From positions 1 to 26,888 of the forward strand of contig JAJRTK010000399.1 in NCBI GenBank assembly GCA_024278345.1: a DNA stretch of 26,888 nt. The letters are read 5' to 3'. Below the pieces are notes generated by a model. That model was not told the DNA's origin, ran no database searches, and saw only the letters and a list, made by a program, of their open reading frames with translations. The stretch's first letter is position 1; each line of letters opens with the position of its first letter. Shown here piece after piece: positions 17,823-25,166 of this stretch. Both the position numbers and the translations under genes were made by a program. Source of the DNA: a bacterium (GTDB lineage Bacteria; CSSED10-310; JAJRTK01).

Positions 17823-19340
17823 ATGAAGCTCGCTGCACTGTTCGAGAAGTTTGCCGGAATGGGAATGACTTACGACGATCTCCTGTTCCTGCCGAGCTAT
17901 GCCGATTTTGCTCCCGACGAGGTGGACTTGGGGTGCCAGCTCACCCGGAAACTGAGGCTCGAGATCCCCATCGTGAGCTCTCCCATGGATACGGTGACCA
18001 ATGCTCGCCTCGCCATTGCCTTGGCGCTCCAGGGCGGCCTGGGGATTCTGCATTACAACTATCGGAGCATTGAGGATCAGATCGAGGAGATTCGCAAGGT
18101 CAAGCGGTTCAAAAACGGGCTAGTGAGTCATCCGGTGACCTTGTCTCCGGACGATTTCATCGATGAGGCGGTGAAGATTCGTCACGAACGGGGATATTCC
18201 CTGATCCCCATTACGGAGGATGGCTCGTCCGTGGGAAAGCTGGTCGGCCTTCTGACGCAGAATGATTATTCCCGGGCGTTTCATCGGGGAAGCAAGGTCT
18301 TTGAGCGGATGGTTCCCGTGGAAAAGCTCAAGATCTTCACGCGCAGCGAGCTCATCGATCCGAGCTCCCATGATATCGACATGGATCGGGCCAATCAGTT
18401 ACTCTTGGAGTCACATCGGCCGGTACTCTTGTTAACGGACGACGACGGGCACCTGGAGTATTTGGTGACTCGCTCCGATTTGGAGAAGCGGGAGACTTTT
18501 CCCCGTGCCGCGACGGACCCGAGAACTCAGTCTCTACTTGTGGGGGCGGCCGTGGAAACCTATCCGGAGACGGCTCGGGAGCGTCTTGACGCACTGGTCA
18601 AGGCCGGCGTCGATCTGGTGGTGTTCGATACTTCCCAGGGCTATTCGAAATTCGAGATCGACCTCGTGCGCCATGCAAAAAGGACTTACCCGGATCTCCA
18701 GGTGATTGCCGGGAACGTGGTGACGGCCGCCGGTGTGCGGGCTTTGTGCGAAGCTGGTGCCGATGGGATTCGAGTGGGGATGGGAAGCGGATCCATTTGT
18801 ACCACTCAGGATGTGGGCTGTGTCGGGCGGGCTCAGGGGGCGGCGGTCTACCACTGCGCCCGTGAAGCCCGGAGGCATGGAGTTCCGATCCTGGCGGATG
18901 GAGGTGTCAGCCGGACGGGACATATCGTCTGCGCTCTGGGTCTTGGGGCAAGCTGCGTCATGATGGGCTCGATGTTGGCTTGCACCGAGGAGGCGCCGGG
19001 CGAAGTGGAATACGATGGCGGAGTCCGGATGAAGAGCTATCGGGGGATGGGCTCCATGGATGCCATGAAGGCGGGGAGTGCCGTCCGATATTCGTTGCAG
19101 AAACAGATTGTGCGGGTGCCAGAAGGGGTTTCAGGGCGCGTGATGGTGCGCGGCCCCATTTCCCAGTGGGTTCCCTATCTCATGGCGGGAGTTCGCCAGG
19201 GGTTGCAGAAGCTGGGCGCCCAGAGTATTAGCGGCTACCACACCCTTGTTGAAAAGGGGGAGATAGGAGTGGAGATGAAAACGGCGGCGGCCAGGCAAGA
19301 GGGGACCGTTCACGACGTTTACGGATTCAAGGAAATTTGA
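17823..19340 (+). CDS. guaB: Inosine-5'-monophosphate dehydrogenase, eukaryote-like
   Basis: Oxidises IMP to XMP with NAD+, the committed step to GMP. The ATG at 17823 has GAGG next to it and gives 505 residues; the open frame upstream overlaps pyrC. The TIM barrel is split by a CBS pair (about 101-225). The catalytic loop reads GMGSGSICTTQDV with nucleophile Cys326, and the flap Arg-Tyr pair is R422-Y423. Several motifs follow the eukaryotic rather than the usual bacterial spelling: GMGSGSIC (bacteria GIGPGSIC), Gln after SICTT (bacteria Arg), DTSQGYS (bacteria DTAHGHS) and the C-terminal GTVHDVYGFKE. In these it resembles animal IMPDH. It heads the purine block; the 63-bp gap before it leaves no room for a riboswitch. 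Confidence 0.95.
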   Translation: MKLAALFEKFAGMGMTYDDLLFLPSYADFAPDEVDLGCQLTRKLRLEIPIVSSPMDTVTNARLAIALALQGGLGILHYNYRSIEDQIEEIRKVKRFKNGLVSHPVTLSPDDFIDEAVKIRHERGYSLIPITEDGSSVGKLVGLLTQNDYSRAFHRGSKVFERMVPVEKLKIFTRSELIDPSSHDIDMDRANQLLLESHRPVLLLTDDDGHLEYLVTRSDLEKRETFPRAATDPRTQSLLVGAAVETYPETARERLDALVKAGVDLVVFDTSQGYSKFEIDLVRHAKRTYPDLQVIAGNVVTAAGVRALCEAGADGIRVGMGSGSICTTQDVGCVGRAQGAAVYHCAREARRHGVPILADGGVSRTGHIVCALGLGASCVMMGSMLACTEEAPGEVEYDGGVRMKSYRGMGSMDAMKAGSAVRYSLQKQIVRVPEGVSGRVMVRGPISQWVPYLMAGVRQGLQKLGAQSISGYHTLVEKGEIGVEMKTAAARQEGTVHDVYGFKEI

Positions 19341-19342
19341 CA

Positions 19343-19373
19343 GTGGGCCTGTGGATTCGGGCAATGGGCCCAC
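19343..19373 (+). other. Hairpin after guaB, possible weak terminator
   Basis: GTGGGCC at 19343-19349 pairs perfectly with GGCCCAC at 19367-19373, with a 17-nt loop. Only a short T-run (19378-19381) follows, so termination would be weak; it may instead be an attenuating or RNA-stabilising structure between guaB and purM. Confidence 0.35.
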
Positions 19374-19384
19374 AAGGTTTTCAA

Positions 19385-19411
19385 GGGGCGATGCCGGGCG
19401 AGTGGCGCGGA
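19385..19411 (-). repeat. Dispersed hairpin repeat, partial inverted copy E
   Basis: GGGGCGATGCCGGGCGAGTG followed by GCGCGGA matches the reverse complement of the 3' side of copy A (GGGGCGATGAAGGGCGAGTG, then GCGGCGGA) at nearly every position. The central loop is absent. It lies in the 99-bp guaB-purM gap, 12 bp after a hairpin. Confidence 0.55.
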
Positions 19412-19439
19412 GCCCCAGCCGATTTCTCAAGGAGCCTTT

Positions 19440-20543
19440 GTGGAAGCGAAAGCGGGGATACAGAGTCGCGGCGACGACTGTTCGAAGACGATGTTTGCGG
19501 CATGTTTGGAGACGATCCGTGCTCGAGAGGGCGCATTTGGGGCTCCGCGGGTTCTGGAACACGATGGTCTTCACCAGGTAGTGGTGACGGAGCTTGGGCC
19601 GGTTCGATTGTTGCTCAACAGCGATGGAGTAGGGACGAAGATCGAGATTGCCGAGCGGCTGGGAGATTTTGGGACCATCGCTTTTGATTTGGTGGCGATG
19701 CTGGTGGATGATGCCGTTCGTTTCGGGGCGCGACCGCTTTCCATGAGCAATGTCCTCGACTGCCGAGTCGCCGATGCGCAGGTGGTTGAGCAGCTTGCAG
19801 CCGGTCTTGTCAAGGCCGCGGGGGAGGCGGAAATCGCGGTGGTGGGCGGAGAGGTTGCCGAATTGGGCGACCGCGTGGGAGGCTGGGGAGCCAGGGGAGG
19901 AGTCAACTGGGCCGGGACACTCTTGAGTCTCTTAGAGCCCGATTCCAGCATCACAGGGACGAAAATTGAAGCTGGGCAGGCGATTGTGGCTCTTCGGGAG
20001 GAGGGGTTTCGGTCGAACGGCTTTACTTTGGCTCGCAAGATCCTGCAACAGGCGTTGGGCTGTGCGTGGCACAAATCGGCTTCGCCGGCGGGGCTGAGCT
20101 GGGGCCTTGAACTCTTGAGGCCATCGAGGATTTATGCGCCTCTGGTCGTGGACTTACTCTTCGGGGGGACCGAGAGCCCGCCGGTGGAGTTGACTGGAGT
20201 CGTTCATGTCACCGGCGGCGGAGTTCCGGGTAAGCTCGGGCGATTGCTTGGCCCTCGTGGCCTTGGCGCGGAGCTGGATGGTCTCTTCGATCCATCCCCG
20301 GGGATGCTGGAACTCCAGAGAATGGGGGGCGTTGCGGATGCATTGGCCTATGGAACCTGGTGTATGGGCCAGGGGATGTTGCTCATGACTCCAGATCCGG
20401 AGCGGGTCTTGGAATTGGCGGTGCTTCACGGCTATGAGGCGCGGGTGGCCGGTCATCTCGTCAACGGAAGCGGTCTTCGCCTCCGGAGTCGCGGCGCGCT
20501 GCAAACCGCTCACAACCTGACGTTTGCGGAGGACGACCAATGA
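19440..20543 (+). CDS. purM: Phosphoribosylformylglycinamidine cyclo-ligase (AIR synthetase)
   Basis: ATP-dependent ring closure of FGAM to AIR in purine synthesis. The 367-residue product starts at a GTG with GGAG 5 bp upstream. It shows the PurM signature NSDGVGTKIEIA near 59-70, FDLVAMLVDDAV with a SMSNVLDC block, VVGGEVAELGD, VALREEGFRSNGFTLAR (substrate site), THVTGGG-like VHVTGGGVPGKLGRLL, and GTWCMGQGMLLM near the end. The N-terminus lacks the usual YxxAGVD sequence (it reads AGIQSRGDDCSKTMFAAC), so this is a diverged branch. It overlaps purC-purE by ATGA, indicating translational coupling. Confidence 0.92.
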   Translation: MEAKAGIQSRGDDCSKTMFAACLETIRAREGAFGAPRVLEHDGLHQVVVTELGPVRLLLNSDGVGTKIEIAERLGDFGTIAFDLVAMLVDDAVRFGARPLSMSNVLDCRVADAQVVEQLAAGLVKAAGEAEIAVVGGEVAELGDRVGGWGARGGVNWAGTLLSLLEPDSSITGTKIEAGQAIVALREEGFRSNGFTLARKILQQALGCAWHKSASPAGLSWGLELLRPSRIYAPLVVDLLFGGTESPPVELTGVVHVTGGGVPGKLGRLLGPRGLGAELDGLFDPSPGMLELQRMGGVADALAYGTWCMGQGMLLMTPDPERVLELAVLHGYEARVAGHLVNGSGLRLRSRGALQTAHNLTFAEDDQ

Positions 20544-21967
20544 CGAGCGGAAACCGTTTGTGGAATACGAGTTACCCGGAATTGGGTGCTCTTTACAGAG
20601 GGAAAGTCCGAGATTGCTATGTCGCTGATGGTGTAAGATACCTCGTGGCGACCGACCGGATTTCGGCGTTTGACGTGGTTTTTGACGAACCGGTGCTCTA
20701 CAAGGGGCGAGTGCTCAATGAGCTTTCGCGGTTCTTTTTGGAGAAAGCGGCTTCCATCGTGCCCACGGCCTACCTTTCGAGCCCTCACCCCAATGTCATT
20801 GTGGCGAAGGAGTGTAAAGCCTATCCGGTGGAGATGATTGTGCGTGCCTATCTTTCCGGGAGCGCTTGGGTCGCGTACCACCGTGGAGAACGATCGATAT
20901 GCGGTGTTGAGCTGCCGGAGGGGCTCTCCAAGAATTCGCGGTTGCCCTCGCCCATTCTCACGCCCACAACGAAATCCGATACCGGGCACGACGAGCCCGT
21001 GACTCGCGGCGAAATCCTCCGCTCCGGTATGGTTCCCGCGGACCAGTACCAGGAGATGGAGCGGATGTCGCTGGCCCTTTTTGAACAAGGGAGCCGCTAT
21101 GCGGCGGAGTGCGGGCTCATTCTCGTGGACACGAAATATGAGTTTGGAACGGACGAAAATGGAGCGGTACTGCTCATTGACGAGGTTCACACACCCGATT
21201 CGTCTCGCTACTTTTATGCCGACTCCTACCAGGACGACCCGGAGCGGCCGCACCAGCTTTCCAAGGAGTTTTTGCGGGAGTGGCTCCGGGATCAAGGCTA
21301 TACAGGGCAGGCGGAGATCCCGAAGCCAAGGCTGCCAAGGGACCTGCTTCTAACCCTTTCTCAGCGATACCTAGAGCTTTATCGCGTTCTTGTGGGGGAG
21401 GAGATGATGGTTCCCAAGGAAACCATCGATCTGGAACTGGAGATCTTCCACGCGCTTCGCCGGGAGGGTCATCTTCGAGGTTACGTAGCCATCGTGGTCG
21501 CGGGGTCTCTTTCCGACAGAGGGGAAGTGGACCAGGTCACCCGCGAGTTGGCGGAGTTTGGGATTCCCTGTTTGCGGAGGATCGTTTCGGCTCATCGGGA
21601 CCCGCTGCGGGCGCTTGAGCTCGTGAAATGGGCGGATCGCTACCCTGGTGATGTCGTTTGGGTCGATGTCACGGGGTTGTCCAATGCCAAGGGACCGATG
21701 ATCTCAGCATCGACTTTGAATCCGGTCTATCACTGTTCCTTTGAGCCTTTGGGAGCCGACCTGCTTTCCAGCCTGAATCTGCCTTCCGGCGTTCCCTTGG
21801 CTCTGGTGGCGAAGCCCAAGAACCTGGCCTTGGTAGTGGCCAAGCAGTTGGGGACCAAATACCCGGAGATCCGCGGGAGGATCGAGCAGTTTTTTGCGCG
21901 CAATAGGGAAGCGGGGTTGAAGGCTGACAGAGCTTTTACCTCTCTCATTCGGCCCGAGCTTTCGTGA
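20540..21967 (+). CDS. purCE: Bifunctional PurC-PurE fusion (SAICAR synthetase + class II-like AIR carboxylase)
   Basis: Two successive purine steps in one 475-residue chain. Residues 1-about 290 are SAICAR synthetase of the yeast ADE1/bacterial long type: YRGKVRDCY, VATDRISAFDVV, YPVEMIVRAYLSGSAW, TPTTKSDTGHDEP, LVDTKYEFG, DEVHTPDSSRYF. After a linker, residues 313-460 are a PurE domain: VAIVVAGSLSDRGEVDQV, IVSAHRDP (350-355), then GLSNAKGPMISASTLNPV and LPSGVPLALV. The segment GLSNAKGP resembles the class II (animal PAICS) GRSNGLGP and not the class I GGAAHLPGM, so it probably carboxylates AIR directly with CO2 and needs no PurK; none is in the window. PAICS in animals has the same domain order but a different PurC type. 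ATGA overlap with purM. 'purCE' is a descriptive name. Confidence 0.88.
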   Translation: MTSGNRLWNTSYPELGALYRGKVRDCYVADGVRYLVATDRISAFDVVFDEPVLYKGRVLNELSRFFLEKAASIVPTAYLSSPHPNVIVAKECKAYPVEMIVRAYLSGSAWVAYHRGERSICGVELPEGLSKNSRLPSPILTPTTKSDTGHDEPVTRGEILRSGMVPADQYQEMERMSLALFEQGSRYAAECGLILVDTKYEFGTDENGAVLLIDEVHTPDSSRYFYADSYQDDPERPHQLSKEFLREWLRDQGYTGQAEIPKPRLPRDLLLTLSQRYLELYRVLVGEEMMVPKETIDLELEIFHALRREGHLRGYVAIVVAGSLSDRGEVDQVTRELAEFGIPCLRRIVSAHRDPLRALELVKWADRYPGDVVWVDVTGLSNAKGPMISASTLNPVYHCSFEPLGADLLSSLNLPSGVPLALVAKPKNLALVVAKQLGTKYPEIRGRIEQFFARNREAGLKADRAFTSLIRPELS

Positions 21968-21997
21968 AGGAGCGCCGTGCGAAACTGCCGCGAAGGA

Positions 21998-22014
21998 CGG
22001 GAGCGGAAGGCAAC
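21998..22014 (-). repeat. Dispersed hairpin repeat, partial inverted copy H
   Basis: CGGGAGCGGAAGGCAAC matches the reverse complement of copy D's start (CGGGAGCGGAAGTCAAC, 26773-26780 region) at 16 of 17 positions. Only the outer part of the element is present; the hairpin is not. It lies in the 90-bp gap between purC-purE and the TPR gene. Confidence 0.4.
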
Positions 22015-22057
22015 CTGACTCGGAGATCGGGATGGCCCGGTCGGGAAGGAAGAGAAA

Positions 22058-22792
22058 ATGGAGCATCTCTTCGGGCTCCTGCTCATCGCGTGGTGGATTG
22101 GGATGATTGCCGATTGTACCCGGAATGAGCCTGATCGGGAGACCTGGCTTTGGATTGTCATTTTGCTGAGTCTACCCGGGGCACTGGCCTATTTTGCCGT
22201 TCGTTTCCTGCCCCGCCACACTCCCGGATTCGCTCCGACGAATTTCTTGAAGCGGTGGACACGCAGCCGAGAGCTTCAAGCCGCGGAATCGGCGGCGCGG
22301 ACCATTGGCAAGGCGCATCATTTCATGCGGCTGGGTCAGCTCTACCGCGAGCTGGCTTTGGACAAGAAGGCCGCCAGAGCCTTTGATCGAGCCGTGGAGA
22401 AAGAGCCCAATAACCTGGATGCTCTTTGGGAAAGGGCCCGAACTCGTCTGGCCACGGGGGATCCGGCGAAAGCGCTGGAAGACTTGGAGCATCTCTTGGA
22501 GCTGGACCCAGCCCACAAGTTTGGGGACGCATCCTTGGCCTTGGGGCAAGCGCTGGTTCTGACGGGCTACCATGAAAGGGCTCGGGAACATCTGGAGAAC
22601 CATCTGGAGAGGTGGAGCCATCCAGTGGCCTTGGTGCTTTTGGCGTCGGTTCTCATTCGGCTGGACGAAAAAGAGGAGGCGCGCAAGAGGCTCCTGAGAG
22701 CCATCGATACCATACGGAGTGGCCCAAGCTACTACTACCGAAACCATCGGGCGGTCCTGAGCCAAGCCAAGAGGATGTTGCGAAGAACATGA
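22058..22792 (+). CDS. Membrane-anchored tetratricopeptide repeat protein
   Basis: I do not recognise a named gene. The 244-residue product has two hydrophobic segments near residues 3-20 (FGLLLIAWWIGMIA) and 31-52 (LWIVILLSLPGALAYFAVRFL), resembling the two-helix PLD-nuclease-N/YdjX-type anchor. About five helical pairs of TPR type follow, from about residue 75 (FMRLGQLYRELALDKKAARAFDRAVEKEPN; ALWERARTRLATGDPAKALEDLEHLLELDP; SLALGQALVLTGYHERAREHLENHLE). It probably is an inner-membrane scaffold with the TPR part in the cytoplasm. GGGAAGGAAGAG gives a strong ribosome site. It sits in the purine run between purC-purE and purD; a purine role is only suggested by this position. Confidence 0.85.
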   Translation: MEHLFGLLLIAWWIGMIADCTRNEPDRETWLWIVILLSLPGALAYFAVRFLPRHTPGFAPTNFLKRWTRSRELQAAESAARTIGKAHHFMRLGQLYRELALDKKAARAFDRAVEKEPNNLDALWERARTRLATGDPAKALEDLEHLLELDPAHKFGDASLALGQALVLTGYHERAREHLENHLERWSHPVALVLLASVLIRLDEKEEARKRLLRAIDTIRSGPSYYYRNHRAVLSQAKRMLRRT

Positions 22793-22824
22793 GTATGCGC
22801 GGTGGTTGCGTGGCAATTCTGATT

Positions 22825-22862
22825 GGCGGTCGGGGCCGACCGAAGGAAGAGTCGCCTCTGCC
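22825..22862 (+). repeat. Second repeat family, copy 3 (upstream of purD)
   Basis: A 38-bp segment with 30 of 38 positions identical to 7091-7128, ungapped, in the 112-bp gap before purD. Shared words include CGGGGCCG, CGAAG and AGAGTCG. The frame is open through it, making purD appear longer than it is. Confidence 0.6.
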
Positions 22863-22904
22863 GAACACCCACGACCGGTCCCAATCGAAACAAGGGAGAT
22901 TGAC

Positions 22905-24227
22905 GTGAAAGTTGCCGTTTTGGGCAGCGGAGGACGCGAGCATGCTTTGATTCGTGCCCTGTGGAGATCAAAATCGGTGGAACACCTGGTTTCTATCCCT
23001 GGCAATCCGGGAACCGCGGAGACAGCAAAGTCAGTTTGTTTTGATCCCGGGGACTTTGATGCCTTGAGGAAATTCGTTCGGAAAGAGAGGATCGACCTCG
23101 TGGTGCCGGGCTCGGAGAGCCTGATTGCCGCTGGCGTAGCCGATCTGTTGGCACGGGAAGCGACGGCGGTCTTCGCACCGGACAAAGAAGCTGGAAAGCT
23201 CGAGAGCTCCAAGGCGTTTGCCTCCGAATTCCGGACCCGTTACGGAGTGCCTCAACCGCGCTATGCCGTCGTGGACCGGATGGACGAAGCCCTTGACAAG
23301 GCGCGGGACTTCCTGTCCGAATTCGGAGGAGTGGCCGTCAAGGCCGATGGCCTGGCCGCTGGGAAAGGAGTGGTTGTCGCCAGGGATTGGGAAACCGCCA
23401 GGAAAGCGATCCGGGAGGCCTTGGTGGACCGGCGGTTCGGTAACGCTGGCCGGAAACTGGTGCTGGAAGAGCTGATTGATGGCGAGGAAATCTCCATCCT
23501 GGCACTGGTGGATGGTGTGCGGATCGTGCCCCTTCTGCCGTCACAGGACTACAAAAAGCTCCGCCATGGAAACACCGGCCCAAACACCGGTGGAATGGGG
23601 GCTTATGCTCCGGTCCCATGGTGCGATCACCGAACGATGGACGAGATCCGGCAGACGATCCTGGAACCGACGCTTCGGGGGATCCAGGCAGAAGGCTTCC
23701 GGTTTCGCGGTGTGCTCTACGCCGGGCTTATCCTGAGCCCCCGAGGCCTTCTGGTTCTTGAATACAATGTCCGCTTCGGGGATCCGGAGACTCAAGCGGT
23801 TCTGTCGCTCCTGGAATCCGATTTGGGCGAACTCATGTTGTCGGCCTGCCGAGGGAGCTTGCCGCCGGAGCCTCTCTCCTGGAAAGATGGCGCCGCTGTT
23901 TGCGTCATCCTTGCATCGGCCGGATATCCGCGCTCTTCGAGCCACGGAGACCCCATCGACGGACTCTCCGCGGCGCAAAATGCCGGTGCCATCGTTGATC
24001 ATGCGGGAACAAAAATTGTCGGCGGCCGCCTTGTGACCGCTGGCGGCCGTGTTCTTGGCGTCACGGCACTGGGGCCGGACCTGCTTCGCGCCGCGGACAG
24101 GGCCCATGAAGCCGCGGCCCGCATCCTTTTCCACGGAAAACAGATGAGAAACGATATCGGCCGAGTGGGGAACTCCCAGGGTGCCAGCAAGATAGGACCG
24201 GTTGGTTCAAGGAATCGGGTTCCATGA
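22905..24227 (+). CDS. purD: Phosphoribosylamine-glycine ligase (GAR synthetase)
   Basis: ATP-grasp enzyme joining phosphoribosylamine and glycine, step 2 of purine synthesis. I start at the GTG at 22905 (GGGAG 7 bp upstream), giving 440 residues beginning MKVAVLGSGGREHAL; the open frame 33 codons upstream is repeat. It has the N-terminal dinucleotide-like fold, the ATP-grasp core (VAVKADGLAAGKGVVVA; LEELIDGEEISILALVDG), the signature LPSQDYKKLRHGNTGPNTGG, and LEYNVRFGDPETQ for metal/phosphate binding. The C-terminal domain ends GGRLVTAGGRVLGVTALG. About 30 extra Gly/Asn/Lys-rich residues follow the usual end. ATGA overlap with purN. Confidence 0.94.
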   Translation: MKVAVLGSGGREHALIRALWRSKSVEHLVSIPGNPGTAETAKSVCFDPGDFDALRKFVRKERIDLVVPGSESLIAAGVADLLAREATAVFAPDKEAGKLESSKAFASEFRTRYGVPQPRYAVVDRMDEALDKARDFLSEFGGVAVKADGLAAGKGVVVARDWETARKAIREALVDRRFGNAGRKLVLEELIDGEEISILALVDGVRIVPLLPSQDYKKLRHGNTGPNTGGMGAYAPVPWCDHRTMDEIRQTILEPTLRGIQAEGFRFRGVLYAGLILSPRGLLVLEYNVRFGDPETQAVLSLLESDLGELMLSACRGSLPPEPLSWKDGAAVCVILASAGYPRSSSHGDPIDGLSAAQNAGAIVDHAGTKIVGGRLVTAGGRVLGVTALGPDLLRAADRAHEAAARILFHGKQMRNDIGRVGNSQGASKIGPVGSRNRVP

Positions 24228-25132
24228 AGCGGCTGGGGATCCTGGTTTCCGGAAGCGGCTCCAACATGGAGGCTGTGGCACAAAGTTGCCAAAAAGGCCT
24301 TCTATCCGGGGCTGCCGAGGTCGGAATCGTGGTGTCGAACCGAACCGGCGTCGCCGCCTTGACGCGAGCCCGTCGCCTGGGCCTTGAGTCCGTGGTCTGC
24401 CGCAATCGAGATTACCCAAGCCGCCAGTCTCACGAGGCCGCCGTCCTCGAGTTGCTTCGGGAGAACGAGATCGACATCGTCGCGTTGGCGGGGTATATGC
24501 GGATCCTGACTCCCTTTTTTTTGAAGGGTGTGCCCGGGCCCGTGGTGAACATGCATCCCGTTCCGACCTATCTGTATCAAGGAGCCAGCGGATACGAATT
24601 CTTTTGGGAGAACCGTTCGCGGTTCGGGGCGGTTTTCCCCACGGTCCATTTCGTGGACGAAGGAGTCGATACGGGGAAGGTGATCCTCTTTGGGCTTCCT
24701 CGGGATCTTCGCGGGGTTCCCAGCTTGCCGGAGCTTCGTACCGCGGGCCTTGCCGAGGAGCACCGGCTCTTTCCAGAGGCACTGCTGCGGGTCGCGGACT
24801 CCGAAAAATCTGGTGAGCACTCTCCGAAAACCGACGGAGACTCCAAATCTTGGGAACATCGGGGCGTCTTGGGGGTGGAAAGCCTTTTGGCGGCGCTGCA
24901 AGAGGCGGACGATGGTGCATCCAAGCTTCGGATCCGGGCGCGGTGGGTCAAGAAGGGCTTGGAGTACGGCGTAAAATCGGGTCGTGGCGGAGAAACCTTG
25001 GCGAAAGGGACCTTGATTGGGCCACCCAGGGTTGTTTTTACGTCTCTCTTGACGCTGCTACGTGACGGAAAAGGACAGATTGAGCTGAAGCTGGGGGAAC
25101 TCCGGATCGACCTCCCCGAAGAATCCGCTTGA
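24224..25132 (+). CDS. purN: Phosphoribosylglycinamide formyltransferase with C-terminal extension
   Basis: Transfers a formyl group from 10-formyl-THF to GAR. Residues 1-about 190 are PurN: VSGSGSNMEAV (phosphate loop near 9-19), IVALAGYMRILTPFF, VNMHP with catalytic Asn109 and His111, and VHFVDEGVDTG with Asp149, the counterpart of the E. coli catalytic Asp144. The loop after the His is unusual: PVPTYLYQGASGYEFF instead of PSLLPxxxG-H. The protein is 302 residues, about 90-110 longer than normal PurN. Residues about 190-302 contain a Ser/Lys-rich stretch (EKSGEHSPKTDGDSKSWEHR) and a folded-looking segment that I do not recognise. Starts inside the purD stop (ATGA). Confidence 0.87.
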   Translation: MKRLGILVSGSGSNMEAVAQSCQKGLLSGAAEVGIVVSNRTGVAALTRARRLGLESVVCRNRDYPSRQSHEAAVLELLRENEIDIVALAGYMRILTPFFLKGVPGPVVNMHPVPTYLYQGASGYEFFWENRSRFGAVFPTVHFVDEGVDTGKVILFGLPRDLRGVPSLPELRTAGLAEEHRLFPEALLRVADSEKSGEHSPKTDGDSKSWEHRGVLGVESLLAALQEADDGASKLRIRARWVKKGLEYGVKSGRGGETLAKGTLIGPPRVVFTSLLTLLRDGKGQIELKLGELRIDLPEESA

Positions 25133-25166
25133 CTGAGCTTTCTATAGAGGAACTTGAGGAACTGCC

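Noticed and set aside
22172-23212. 346-aa minus-strand ORF across the TPR gene and purD
   Set aside because: Antisense shadow of two real genes; no recognisable motif.
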